Origin: Oscheius onirici
Lineage: Eukaryota > Nematoda > Chromadorea > Rhabditida > Rhabditidae
DNA length: 64,000 nt
Direction of reading: 5' to 3'
NCBI GenBank assembly: GCA_932521025.1
Contig: OW051470.1
Span: 1,364,001-1,428,000 of the forward strand
Under the pieces are notes generated by a model, which did no database searches, had not been told where the DNA came from, and saw only the letters and a list, made by a program, of their open reading frames with translations. Numbering within the stretch: position 1 is the first letter of the stretch; each line of letters begins with the position of its first letter. Of this stretch, positions 22,193 to 33,759 are shown piece by piece. The position numbers and the translations under genes are program-made.

Positions 22193-22425
22193 TAGCTCAA
22201 GGACTTCCACGCCATAGATCTCTTTTCCCTCATCATAAAATTTGTACAAGAGGGTGCCTAATTACCGTACTTCTACACTGGATGGTTGCCTAATTACCGT
22301 ACAGGGGTGGTCACTAATTAGTTGGCACTCCGGTCTAGCGTGGCGTGAATAGATCGTTTAGGTCTGATTTTCTGGCTCATATTAGCCCTACATAAGGCCG
22401 ATATTTCCCCAAAGTATCAGCCAAT

Positions 22426-22690
22426 TTGATTGAATTATCTGGTTTTACCGGTCGATTTTTTGCAAGAGAGTTAGAGAACATGCTGGCCGAGCTTTCCGGA
22501 TCAGCCAATCTGTCTGGACTTAGAATCAACGGAACGAAGACCGTCGTCCTCACCAATAGAAGACAGTATCGTATCGAGCTAAATAGAGATAGGTTGACAT
22601 ACAAAGACGAAAGCATATACCTTGGCCAGAGGATTTCATTCGATCGAGACCCATCCCGAGAACTGACAAGGAGGGTTCAGGATCTGAATC
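22426..22690 (+). mobile_element. LINE reverse-transcriptase fragment
   Basis: The frame gives LSGLRINGTKTVVLTNRRQ and YKDESIYLGQRISF, the end of the palm and the YLGQ motif of non-LTR reverse transcriptases. Truncated at both ends. Confidence 0.8.
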
Positions 22691-22960
22691 ATCCCTTGAC
22701 AGAAAGTTGAGAACTCGTTTCTCGTTGATCAAACCTTCTGTAGCACACACGAATTGTCAACAACAGACACGCGACAATTCTATGAAAAATCAGTTCGACA
22801 AAAAGCACGGCGCACAAGAACGTGTATTCGAACCCGATGATCCTGTTTGGATCAAGAAATACCACAAGAACTCCTACAGATGGATTCCAGGAAAAATAAA
22901 AGAGAGAATCGGTCGAGTCAACTACCAAGTAACGACCGAATATGGCTATGTTCCGCGAAT
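22691..22960 (+). mobile_element. Gypsy-type LTR retroelement integrase-end fragment
   Basis: NSMKNQFDKKHGAQERVF, PDDPVWIKKYHKN, WIPGKIKERIGRVNYQV match the C-terminal part of Gypsy-type pol polyproteins. Only this piece is present, joined to the LINE fragment and followed by the foldback sequence. Confidence 0.75.
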
Positions 22961-24600
22961 ATGTTCCGCGGAACGCGGAAAAAAAATTTGGGCTCACGGA
23001 TTTCCACGGAAAAGATTTTAGTCATTTCCGCGCATCACTGTTTTATGCTCACTGTAAATTTTTCTTCACTCTTCGGCGAACTTTTCAAAAAAGCAGCGCT
23101 CGACGTCACTTAAAACAAACTCGCTTCAAAAAGTTCTTTCCAGCCTATTTTAGGTTCGATTCTTCTTCCTTTAGAAAACTTTCAATGAAAATGATATGAA
23201 CGTTACCGAAAATCTGCCCAGATGGCTGAAAAGTCTCTGCAAAACAAGTGCAGCGGAATCAGCACGTCCTTCTGTTCTTCTTTAGTGTTTTTCATCTGGT
23301 TATTTGCTTCCATCGCCTCTTTCTTCTCCGTAAAAATTACACAGCTTGTACAGCCAAAAATCTGGCCTCAAAACGAGCTGACATCGTGTTATTGTTTTGC
23401 ACATGATTGTTTTCAATTTTTTTCTCGTTCCATGTTTTCTTCTCTAACTTTCTTATTTTTTTCAGGGAAGTGACGGCTCCAGAATAGCCGGAAGAGATGA
23501 GGCTGGGAGATGGCCAATCTCCAAATGGCCGTGGAAGATGAAGCTCCTGGAACGTCTTCCAGGAGCAAGTTGCTGGCTGCTGGTAGCTGTAAGTTCAATT
23601 TCTATTCATACTTTGCGGGAAAATCGTAGTAGCTGCGTTTTCCTCACAAACTATCGATCTAATCGAGCTGATTTTATACAGGGTTGATATTTAGGCCTGT
23701 AAAAAGCTACTGTTAAAAAACAAAAAGATTTCCTCTCGGCGGACTCGAACTCTTGTCACTCCAGCGTGGTTAACGCACTGGAGTAAAATGCGTTTTTCAA
23801 AAAAAGAAAGATGCGTCTCGATGAGCTTATTTCCGCGGAAATCCATGAGCCCAAATTTTTTTTCCGCGTTCCGCGGAACACGAAAATTTTCCAGTTTCGA
23901 TTTCCGCGTTTCTGCGCGGAATTCCGCGGAAATAAATGCTGTTGTGCAGGTTTCGACAGATTTTTTCGCCTTTGTAGCTTTTCTATTGAACTTAGCGTGT
24001 ATTTGACCTATTAAAATATGCCTCTAAGCATATGAGACACTAGCAAAAAGACAAATACAGCTGAGCCTAGTCGTGCTAGCTCAAACAAGAGTCGTTTTCA
24101 ATAACCTAAGCTTTCCCAAACCAATTTCCATTTCCTTCAAAAATAAGTTTAACAAGGATAGCACCGCTCTTCCAGGGCTATAATTAGAGATTTATTGTTT
24201 TCTCTATCACTTCGCTTTGTCACAGAGTCTCATCCCTATTCCCCTTCTCATCCCTATTCCCTCATCCCAGTCTCATCCCTATTCCGCGGAAATTTCTCAT
24301 TTTTTCCGCGTTTCTGCGGAAATTTTCTTTCCGTGATATTTCCGTGGAATTCCGCGCGGAAAAAAATTTCCGCACATCACTGGCATAAAACTAATGTCAT
24401 AGAAGATTTCCTTCATCACTCATACCGTAAAAGCTCTTATAGAAGCCCATAGGCTTCTATTTTTCAATTTTTTTTTTCAAAAAATGACTTTATTTCCTGC
24501 TGATTCCGCTGCACTTGTTTTGCAGAGACTTTTCAGCCATCTGGGCAGATTTTCGGTAACGTTCATACCATTTTCATTGAAATACGACGTTTGGACTTAC
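22950..24600. mobile_element. Nested foldback elements
   Basis: An ~83-bp inverted repeat (23182-23264 and 24498-24585, with CAAAACAAGTGCAGCGGAATC) encloses a second pair built on TTCCGCGGAACGCGGAAAAA (about 22955-23015 and 23830-23895) and a third TTCCGCG-rich block at 24280-24380. A truncated tRNA-like piece lies at 23733-23790. No gene is supported from 24600 to 25027. Confidence 0.7.
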
Positions 24601-25027
24601 AGTAAAGTTAGATGTATTTTGTAACTATAGTGATTTGGGGAAGACAATACAGTATCATTTAAGAGGCAATCAATGTCCTCAGAGAAGAGATGTCAGAGGG
24701 CAGGAGTTCTGAACACTTAGTTTGAAAGTTAGGACGAGGACAGATGGCGGCGAATGATAGTGAGTACAAAAAGAAGACATGTACAAACACCTAGAAATGG
24801 TGTTACGGAAGTAATAAGAGTGAAGTAAAAAAAACGACCGAAAGTCATGGAAGAACAGTTTGTAGGGGGGATTCAGGTGACTGGAATATCTTATTGTTAG
24901 ACAGTACGGAGAAGACGTGACAAATTGTTTCCATGAGGCCCCTCTGACTCCAGAACAATAGTTTTGATCACGGGAATGTTGTTTGGACGAGCTTGTTATT
25001 AAATAAACTCATGAACTACAATTTCAG

Positions 25028-28000
25028 GACTTCAAAAAGAGGAAGAATACAACAGGACGAAGAAAATGAGAACCCTTCACTTCAACCAGCGAAAAGAACT
25101 AGTTGCAGACTTTTACCACAGAGAGAACAAATTCGGACAGGTCGGTCCTTTAAAACCGTTTTGCCTTTATTCGAATTTCAGGTATCGAAGGAGAATATTG
25201 ACCAATTTAGCCTCGTACTCTCTACGTACAAGAATAGTTCCGCCCGTGAAGATGGCCATCCGATTGTTGTCAATTTACAACTTTTAACGAAGAACGAAAA
25301 GAAGATGATGCTGAGCCAGCTTCGTGGCGTACGTGGTGCCACTCTCGAAGAAGGAAGGATGTATATCAGAGATCCAGCTGTAGCATGTTGTAGATATCTC
25401 AGCTACGACAGGGGGTCGAGAAGCAGGTCGTCTGTTCCGTAAAAGGAGGAAGCTACCGCATCGAATTGACGCTGGATCGTTCGGAAGCTGCAAAATTGAT
25501 AAAGTGAGTTTTTTTAAAGACAGACAGAGAGCCTCTGGACACAGTAGATGCAAGTCGAGTTACAAGGTGACTATATTGTTTGGAAGTGATAGAAAGAGAT
25601 TTAAAGAAAAAGAGATTATTCTTTAATCATTAACTTTCAGTGAGAGAGAGGACAATTCCTGGAAAATTGGATCAGAAATGAAGATCGAGCACGAATCACT
25701 CCTGCGTCAACGCATGGGCTTAAATGGTATCCAGGACAACAAATTTGCCTACATCAAAATCGTTTCCGAGCAACGGAGCGGTGAAGGTCGCTTTTGTCCC
25801 AGCATTTTTTTCTTTTGACATCTTCCGAGTTCTAGCTGAGGCCAATAAACTGCTATCTGGAGCACCGTCCAAGATCGGACCCGAAGACAGGGACGGATCC
25901 GCCGAGAGCATCGCAACTGGACTAATGAATTTCGACCAGTTTTACGAGAACAAGAAGCTGTTCGACTGCTACCGAGGACTCACGGTCGAGACTGATTCGA
26001 ACGATCTCAACAAAGAGAAGTACATCTACAATGCCATGAAACTGTCGAATCAGGTGGATCTACATACAGATATTGAGGGTTAGTTTTTGTAATTTACTAT
26101 CTCTGTACTCAATCATACTTTTCCAGAAATTTCACTTGATGAATCTCAACTTGCGGCTTTGAATGCGCCTTGAAGAATTTATACTTCACAGCCATCCAAG
26201 CTCCTCCCGGCACCGGAAACACCCATCTCACAACCACTCTCCAGGTCAAGAGTCACGCTTCCCGTCCTCACAAGCGGATGATGCTAACGGCTACGACAAA
26301 CAATGCCATCAACAACGCCATCGAGAAGACTGCTCAGTTGCGCCCAAACTACCCAATCATCAGGGATATGAGCTATCATGGAGAAGAAGGCGTATCGGAG
26401 GTAACGCTCCCCTTGTTTTCGCTTCATAAAATCTGATTTCAGGTGGTCAAAAAGTACGTACTCAGAACAAGATGTGAAGAGCCTCTACCCGATGAGCAAT
26501 TTCTTGGAGAGGAAGAACTTTTGAAAGACAAGTTGAAATTTGCCATTTTTGAATATCAGGCAGCCAAAAAATTGTTCGAAGACGTGAGTCCCTCCAGTTT
26601 CCTCTCAAGCTGACAATTGTAGACAACGTTGGATCCGGTCAAACGTCTCAGCATCCTGGAGCTCATCAAGGATATCAACAGTATCCTCAAGCGGACCTAT
26701 CTCCAAGCGGCAGTTCCTTTTGTCCTCTCATCGACTCCTTCAATTTTGAACCGCCACGGCAGGCATACTGATCCGACTGAGACCTATACAATTCGCGGAC
26801 ATTCGGCATCATCAAGTTTCAGTCATCTGATTGTGGACGAGGCCTCGCAAGTTCCCTCATACATGGCTCTGTCTTTATACTGCTCATTCCCCGATCTGGA
26901 GAGGATTACCATCATTGGTAAGTGTTTCATTGTTCGGAGGGACAGAGAGAGACTAACCGATATTTTTTAGGCGATTGTAAACAGCTGGGCCCGCATTGCC
27001 AACTGGAGAAACAGAAGGAAGCAAATCTTTTCGAACTCTTGACCCAGAGTGAGCTCGACAGAGTCACAAGACCCGAGATGCTTGGAACGCCTACCTGTAA
27101 ATTGCTATACAACTACAGGTATGTTCCAGCTCTCTATCTTCCAGATAATTCTCTTTATTTAGGTGTCACCCAGAAATCACCAAGAAGCTTCTGTACCCAA
27201 TTTACAAAGAAGACCTGCGCTCAGGCCTTTCTGAAAGTCAAAGAAGGCTTCACATTACCCACAGTCTACCTGCTTCCGTAAGTCTTTCGAATGTTTGTGT
27301 TTCAGTATCTCACTGTTTGTTTCAACCTACTTGTTTCTAGAAGTCCAACAGTCGTCCAACAGTCCATTCTCAACTCTACCCTATCCGGTTTTTCAACGTA
27401 CCCGTAAACGGCGACGACGGATATAACGTCTGGGAAAAAAATGAGGTCATAAATCTCCTCAAGGATCTTTTGATGAACGCACAGCCTGCTCATCGTCTCT
27501 CGAGAAAGGATATCGCTGTTCTCTGTTTTCACAAAAGACAGAGGGCAGCGGTCGCCATAAATAGTAAGTTTTCGAACTCTTTTCGACATGATAATTGTAC
27601 TTTCAGAGTATATCCCGGATCTCTCTGAAAGTAAGGACAAGATTACCGTGGCGACCATCGATTCTTACCAAGGAAAAGAGAATAAAGTCATCTTGGTCTG
27701 CACCATAAAGACATGCCCTCGAGCGGAAGTAAGTGATAGGGACAGGAAAATACAGAGAGACAAAAGTTTTTGTAAAAAATCTATGCCTATTTTCCAGAGC
27801 GTCAACTTGAAGCTCAAGTTTGTGGCCGACAGTCGTCGTTGTACCGTGGCGTTGAGCAGAGCCCAAGAAGCAATCTACATTTTTGGCCAATGGGAGATGC
27901 TCATTCAAACTCCATTCTGGGCAGAATACAAGAATTTGATCAGCGATGGTTTCATGGTTAGTTTTACTTCTGTCTCTCTGTCTCATACTTTCTTGCTATC

Positions 28001-28048
28001 TAACAAACTTTCTTTCAGGTGAGTACAGCCGGAACTCTTCACCTTTAG
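25028..28048 (+). pseudogene. Upf1-like SF1 helicase with disabling changes
   Basis: Exons 25028-25140, 25182-25328, 25403-25503, 25641-25780, 25836-26078, 26127-26400, 26443-26583, 26623-26917, 26971-27118, 27163-27277, 27341-27563, then three or four more to 28048. Motifs in order: LDESQLAALNAP (Q motif), APPGTGNTH (Walker A with Asn for the usual Lys), DEASQ (II), GDCKQLGP (III), NYRCHPEI, TIDSYQGKENK (V), VALSRAQEAIY (VI). Near 26170 the frame breaks between ALNAP and KNLYF. One base is missing, and exon 26127-26400 is one base short of the phase needed. The rest is phase-consistent, so the damage looks recent. The 3' end after 27956 is uncertain. It might be a sequencing error plus a natural variant. 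Confidence 0.8.
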
Positions 28049-28349
28049 AAGTCTTTGGAGACGAAAGGCAATCTCCTCTTTGCCGGTGCCGTGTTCTTCT
28101 CTCCCATCGTCGAGTTCTTCTTCCCCATTTTGTGTATTCTCTCCAACCGGGGCCGACTTTCTACGAGACGTCTCTTCTCGGCCATCAGATTCTCGAGAGC
28201 CGCAGTTAGTTTCTTCTATTTCTTCTGACGTCGATGCAGCTGCTGGCAATCTTCTCCTCCGTACTTCTTCTCCACGTGTTCCTTCTCGCCTGGATGTTCT
28301 TCGGTCCACTTCCTGACGCTCTCCTGCCATCCAAATTGTTGTTATGATC

Positions 28350-28500
28350 TTTAATATTAAAGTGCAATAATGTCTGTGGCTGACTCTGTGACTTTGTTTG
28401 TTAGGTTTTTTGTCCGAGGCCGCGAAATTTTGATGTATTGTTAAGAGTCGCCGTCTTCACCCAGACGACCCGGGTTCGATTCCTCTCCTCGCCAAGTATT
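28350..28500 (+). repeat. tRNA-derived SINE copy
   Basis: TCTTTAATATTAAAGTGCAA, GGCTGACTCTGTG, TTGTTAAGAGTCGCCGTC and a GGGTTCGATTCC B-box then CTCCTCGCCA. A direct second copy is at 29218-29370. Confidence 0.75.
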
Positions 28501-28680
28501 TTTGCAATTATTTCCGGCTAACCGGTAGGGTATTAGAAGGGACCGGTTGATCTGTATAAAATCAGAGAGAAATTGTATGGTCGGAAAATAGGAACATTTG
28601 TATCGGTTTTGTTTTTTAGGAGGGGGATGAGAAGAAGAGATCAGAAGGGATCGGTTGACTAGAGAAGGGATGAAAAGGGG

Positions 28681-29032
28681 GCAGAAGAGATCGGTTGACT
28701 GAGGAAGGAAGCAGAAGTTAAAAAGAAAACACATGCAGAAAAGCCGCCGACAGGCGGCGAAGCCGGCTGGTTGACTATTATGTCAGTCAATGTCGTGAAA
28801 TAATCTTTCTACTACTAAAGCGCCATGGTGTCTGTGGTGGACTCTGTGTGTTTGTTTGGTTGTCCGGGACCTCAAATTTTGATGTACAAGTTGAGCTACG
28901 CCCCCTTCGGGGCTAAGTGAATTAGTTTTGTTAGTTTAAAAAAAGATAACAGCTTGCTATCTGATCCCCCGCCAGATCAATCGGTGGATTTGGCTTTGCC
29001 TCCCACTAGCGCAGAAGGCTTTGAGCCTAAAA
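28681..29032 (-). repeat. Right inverted repeat of the pseudogene island
   Basis: Inverted copy of 20972-21315. It ends directly against the cysteine-rich exon fragment at 29033. Confidence 0.9.
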
Positions 29033-29151
29033 GCTTTCAGAACGGTGGCTGTCAAGGCTATGGTCAGATGCTTGAGCCTGGAACTACCTGCCACTTCCAT
29101 CTCGGAGAGTGCGGCATGAACGACAATATAAGATCTCTTGGTCCCTGTTAG
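29033..29151 (+). pseudogene. Cysteine-rich C-terminal exon fragment
   Basis: After CTTTCAG the frame reads NGGCQGYGQMLEPGTTCHFH, GECGMNDNIRSLGPC and stops at 29149-29151. AATAAA follows at 29156-29161. It looks like the last exon of a secreted cysteine-rich gene whose upstream part was cut off by the repeat ending at 29032. Confidence 0.5.
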
Positions 29152-29217
29152 TGTAAATAAAGAGCTTTAGTAACTTGTTTATTTTGTGTGGAAGGGAGTC
29201 TTGGAAGAAGAAGCTGT

Positions 29218-29510
29218 AATCTTTAATATTAAAGTGCAATGGTGTCTGTGGCTGACTCTGTTTATTTGTTTGTCTGTTTATTTGTCCGAGGCCAAAAATT
29301 TTTCGTGTATTGTTAAGAGTCGCCGTCTTCACCCAGACGACCCGGGTTCGATTCCTCTCCTCGCCAAATATTTTTTGCTAAAATATTTTGAGTAGCAAAT
29401 AGAGTCAGGGTAACCGCTAGAGGATTAAGAAGGGGCCGGTTGACTGGGGGAAGGGAGCAGAAGGGATCAGAAAAGATCGGTTGGCTGGGGAAGGGATCAG
29501 AAGAGTTTAT
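29218..29510 (+). repeat. Full-length-looking tRNA-derived SINE
   Basis: Same head as 28350-28500 (with GGGTTCGATTCC at about 29344), followed by a body of GGCCGGTTGACTGGGG and GATCAGAAG units. These units recur in the inverted repeats and at 19.4 kb. Confidence 0.7.
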
Positions 29511-29518
29511 GATTTATT

Positions 29519-29690
29519 TCACTATGATCATGTATTGCTTCTAGCCACTCGTTGGTTCTTCTGTCCAGTATAGTTACTCCAACCATCTTCCGCATCATTT
29601 TACGCTGGGCCGTCTTGAGCTTCGTCATATCAGACTATCGTGCAGGCCAGGTTTCTGAGGCATAGAGTAGGCATGGTTCTACACACAACC
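29519..29690 (-). mobile_element. LINE 3' fragment
   Basis: On the minus strand the frame includes LLYASETW, KLKTAQRKMMRKMVG and DRRTNEWL, the C-terminal end of a non-LTR reverse transcriptase. Broken by stops. Confidence 0.75.
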
Positions 29691-30049
29691 TTTTTGCACA
29701 CATTCAAATTGCTGTTGTCTCTCTTTACAATTCAGTGACTATTTAGCTCAGATAAAGGGCATTCCAACGCATTTTGAAAATTTCAATTTGGTTCATAAAC
29801 GGCCGAGTTATGATGCCCGCAAAGTAGGCCAAAATCGGAGTTTGCAAAATTGGGAACACTATTCTCAAGAATAGCCGAACGGCTTGGTCTGAAACTTGGG
29901 GCGGTAATTGGTATCACCTAGGTACAGTGAATTGGATTAATTCCTTTACCTAGGGAAACTGGGATATAGGAAGAGGTCCACGAAGTTCACTGATCAAAAA
30001 CTGCCTATAATCGCAGGAATCACTTCGAGGTCTGATTTTTGGCCCAACA

Positions 30050-30352
30050 TATAGTCTATCCAAATTAAAAGTTTACTGAAGGCTTACTGTAAAATTTTTC
30101 GTGGCGGGACCAAGTCCATTAAATTTTTTTTTGCTTCTTTTCTGTTTTTTCTCCGTTATATTGTCTTGCAAACACGTGTATTTGTCTTTTCATCCTCCAG
30201 AAGCAAAAAGTAACAAAAAAAAGTGAAATAAAAATAAAAAAACGACGAAAACGTGAAGGAAATTTAAAGGACTGGTGCGCTTGGTCCCGCCACGAAAAGT
30301 TCTACAGTAAGCCTTCAATAAACTTTCAATTTGGATAGACTATAGCCCAGAC
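30050..30352. mobile_element. Foldback MITE
   Basis: Arms of ~85 bp (30050-30135 and 30263-30352) sharing AGTCTATCCAAATT, CTTACTGTA and CGTGGCGGGACCAAG, around an AT-rich loop. No open frame. Confidence 0.8.
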
Positions 30353-30518
30353 ATAAAGAAGTGGAGCCCAGAAAGCCGATTGTCGATATATCTTTCAGAA
30401 AAAAAAGTTATGGCCAAAAGGATCAATAATTATTAGCAGGACTGTAAGAATAGCTTTTGAAGTGTTTGACAAGTATTGACAGGAAAGCCTCTCCGTCTCT
30501 TATCCCAACAAGTTTTGC

Positions 30519-31794
30519 TCAAAGTGATTTCAGTCTACCGTTCGTCGTCACCCGAAGGTCGTCTGCGATGGAGGACAAGAAGGAAAATTCAACTCGCCCC
30601 GGCCACCAGATGGTTTGTTTACTTTTCTAGTTCCCTACTGTTCTACTTGTCCAGTTCTGCATGCTTCTGTCTCTGTCTGTCGGCTTCATGGTAAAACTAC
30701 CAGCCACAATTTATTTTTACATTGGTAGAACTGCCAGTGACGCTGTTTTAGTTGCCTCTGACCTATTTGCCTCTCTCATTTTTTTCTCTTTACTAATAGA
30801 CAGCGTAGTTTACACCTGTCTTCCTTTCACTTTGCTGGTAGACACACCAGTCTATCTCTACTTTCTGCATGATCACGTGTCTACCGACTCTATTTCAATC
30901 GCCATCTTGTACTCATTCGTTCTCTGTAAACCTGCATCAAGAAGGTCTTTGATCGAAACTGTGGCTGCAGTGGATTATGCTTGGCAGTTTCAAAATGTTC
31001 ATATGAATCTATCGTGTCCAATTGATCTTCACTACAATTGATCTTCATTCTCAAATCAACTAAATCTATCGTGTCCAATTGATCTTCACTCTCAAATCTT
31101 TCTGCGTGTCTGTGCCGTCTTTCAACTTGTTCTACCAATAATCACAGGAATCACTTCGAAGTCTAATACCGTGCGTCATTTGTGTTCCTAACTGTGATAG
31201 AATTATTAGTCTGCCTGACATTGCATGCTGTGTAACCAATAGACTCCCTGTCTCTCGGTTACTTTTGCATTTCATATTTCTCATTGAGCATCATGGCACG
31301 TCTACCCGGATCAAGAATGTGTCAGAAAAAGAGATTAGCATACATATGACCACTATAGCTTGTTTTTCCTTTTTGATTGTTTGTTTTCAGCTCCTGGAAA
31401 CGAGAACAGGCCACTTTCAAGCGGAAGACAACTCGAGAGGGATTGAGCCGTCTGGACGACAAGCTGACCAAATTGCTGGAGCCACCGGACGGCGAGCTCA
31501 ACCCGACCCCGTGTAGCCGCGTCTCGAAGTCTCCCGGACTGGACCGTCAGGACTCGCTCAATCATCTCGGATTCCAAGCACAGATGCCCAAAGTCAGGTT
31601 CGCAGTGACCACTTCCGTCTACACAGACGATGCCACCTACTGGATCGTGCAGATGATCAATCGCTCATACTCACCGGTTGAACTGCACTGTCACGGAGCC
31701 AAGCTCGCCGAAGCCGACAAGATGAACAAGACTTCTGTTCAGCACGAGGACGATGTCCATCTTCTTCTTCACGGAGACAGCTTCGATCAAGCAG
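30519..31794 (+). CDS. Unrecognised gene, 5' block
   Basis: Exon 31391-31794 is clearly coding by codon choice (KLTKLLEPPDGELNP, VRFAVTTSVYTDD, YWIVQMINRSYSPVELH, HEDDVHLLLHG). A probable upstream exon (30532 to about 30614, with SSPEGRLRWRTRRK) joins in phase. No domain is recognised. It ends with one spare base at a GTAACT donor, while the next block needs phase 0, so an exon may be missed. The intron 30615-31390 contains a ~60-bp tandem repeat (TCGTGTCCAATTGATCTTCA). Confidence 0.55.
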
Positions 31795-32230
31795 GTAACT
31801 TTTCATTTAAATACTTTAAAATAGTGTATACTGACAACACCGTTGTGAAACCCCTTGCACCCGGGCCCCATTAACCGAGTTTCCAAAAATAGGTCGTCTT
31901 CAATTTTTTACACCCTTTCGGTATCCAAGCCTTTATTATCGAGATATCATGAAAATTATACTAGTTTCGTCTATCCAGACGTCAAAAAAAATGTTGGAAA
32001 GTTGAAAGAAGATACAAAAAATTGAATTTTTACCGGTTTCCTTACTTTCTAGATCTGAATAGACGAAACTAGTGTTATTTTTCATGTTGAATTGATTAAA
32101 GGCCGAAAAGATGTGAAGAAAAGCATTGAAAAGGGTAAAAATAGTTTTTTGGCAGCACTCGTGACGGGACCCGAGTGCAATGAGTCTCCCAGTCGAATAC
32201 CTTTTTAACCTGCTTTTTCTGTAGGCTGAA

Positions 32231-32560
32231 ATGATCGACGACGAGTGGCACTGCGAGGGTCTGTACGGACAATTGATCGTTCCTATCACTAGCCTCTCGA
32301 GCATTGTTGCTCTGAAGCATGGGAAAGGTGTCGTCCAAGGAGCTCTTCTGAAGAAGGTTGCCGGTACCGTCCAGGTGAAGAAGTTCTGGAACAGCAGGAA
32401 GGAGATCATCGACGACAAGCAGCTCGTCTACGGAAAGACCAGCAGCTGGCCAGTCAGGAAGAACCAAGCCGGCAACATGACGGCAGTCGTTCAATACCAG
32501 CTCGGCCACCACTACTTCACTGTCCTGTGTCCTGTGCTGGAGGATGTCTCTGGAAAGTAG
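32231..32560 (+). CDS. Unrecognised gene, 3' block or separate small gene
   Basis: An ATG lies six bases after a TTTCTGTAG acceptor. 109 residues follow (MIDDEWHCEGLYGQ, TSLSSIVALKHGKG, WNSRKEIIDDKQLVYGK), ending DVSGK. Codon choice matches the block before it. Either this is the last exon of the 31.4-kb gene with a phase problem between, or a separate trans-spliced gene. AATAAA at 32596-32601. No domain recognised. Confidence 0.6.
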   Translation: MIDDEWHCEGLYGQLIVPITSLSSIVALKHGKGVVQGALLKKVAGTVQVKKFWNSRKEIIDDKQLVYGKTSSWPVRKNQAGNMTAVVQYQLGHHYFTVLCPVLEDVSGK

Positions 32561-32609
32561 TCGCGGCGACCCGAACGATATGATTGTGTAATAATAATAA
32601 AGATGAATC

Positions 32610-33320
32610 AAAAAAATTAGTGTATGAAATATTTTCGCTCTCAAAGTCTAGGAATCTTACAAATAAAATGTCTTGACCCATTATACCCCATGATGTTCTA
32701 CAATCTGATAGTTCTTGACAAACTAATTGGTGTACCCTGTATACCGCTCTGTAACCTTGCATGAGCCTAAGTGTTTTTGGGTTGCATTTTGTTTAAAAAG
32801 AATTAATATACGATTAGAAAAACAGTGCCAAGAGACAGAGGGACAGGAGAAAACTAGAGGTACAGGGGAACACTATTTCACTATATTCCTATTCAACTGA
32901 TCAGAATCTCTTGTTAGTCTCTCAGTCAGTCAGTCTGTCCAACTCACTGACAGGAATTTGCTACGGATATTCTATGCACATTCTTGAGCTTCTTTCTGGC
33001 ACTCACTACAGTTAGCTAAACAGTGTACCTAGTCATAGGGCGCCTATTCTTTCACTCTCCCTGAGATGCTACTATCAGAGCTAACAGACGTTGGACTGAG
33101 CCAGGATACTTGACTGGATATGCGTGTTATAAGTGTCTCGCGGGGGACTAAATGGGTTAAAGTCGAGCTCTTTTTTTTGAACAAATCATATTACTCGAAA
33201 ATCAGCTCCTTTGAGAACTCAAAAAGGGAAAAAGGTTGTTGGAAAAAATGCGTCTCCTCTCCAGAGAACCATTTAACGAAGAAAACCTGCCGGGGAGAAT
33301 GTATCACAGTTTCTGTCTCA
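32610..33320. other. Intergenic, no gene seen
   Basis: Contains scattered GGGACAGAG-type motifs and short CAGTCAGTC runs. No supported coding sequence. Confidence 0.5.
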
Positions 33321-33338
33321 AACGGTTTATTTCAAAAC

Positions 33339-33751
33339 TCATCCAGTAACAAGAAGCTTGCAGACGAATTTGCCATTCACAATGGCCTTGACGTGAGGAG
33401 CGCAGCAGGATTTATCTGGGTAGTAGCAGATCGGCTCCCCACAGATAACAGGTTTAGTATTTGGTCCACTGAAAAGGCTGTATGATGTTCAGAAAAAACT
33501 GAGAACGAGGACTGATTTGTGAGACTTACGTGCACTGACAACCTCCTTCCGCTTTACAGGTCCTGATTTCCGTCCTTGTACCACACATTCCACAGAGTTT
33601 TGTACAAGTGCCGGCTTTTCCCGCAGCCGGGCCCCATTCGGACCAGGTACATTGGCCAGTAGCCTGGTGCAGGCAGAGAACAGTAAAGAACAAGGTCTAT
33701 AATGAGAAAGTAATCTGAATTGATACGACCTACCAGAACAGAGAGCGGCAT
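33339..33751 (-). CDS. Small secreted thrombospondin-like cysteine-rich protein
   Basis: Exons 33751-33734, 33696-33530 and 33468-33339 join in phase to 104 residues. A signal peptide (MPLSVLTLFFTVLCL) is followed by a TSP1-like core: CTWSEWG, CTKLCGMCGTRTEIRTC, GGCQC, then CGEPICYYPDKSCC and a C-terminal Cys. AATAAA on this strand lies at 33326-33331, eight bases past the stop. Short proteins with one TSP1-like unit and a CC pair are a known nematode type. A broken relative is at 2132-2356. Function is unknown, but it is probably secreted. Confidence 0.8.
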
Positions 33752-33759
33752 AGTGACTA

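Noticed and set aside
25372-25402. A 23-base intron in the helicase gene
   Set aside because: A GTACGT donor at 25329 gives a normal 74-base intron (25329-25402) with matching phase, so no ultra-short intron is needed.
30661-31041. Hydrophobic 126-residue plus-strand frame
   Set aside because: Lies within an intron, T-rich composition explains the hydrophobic residues, and a tandem repeat covers its end.
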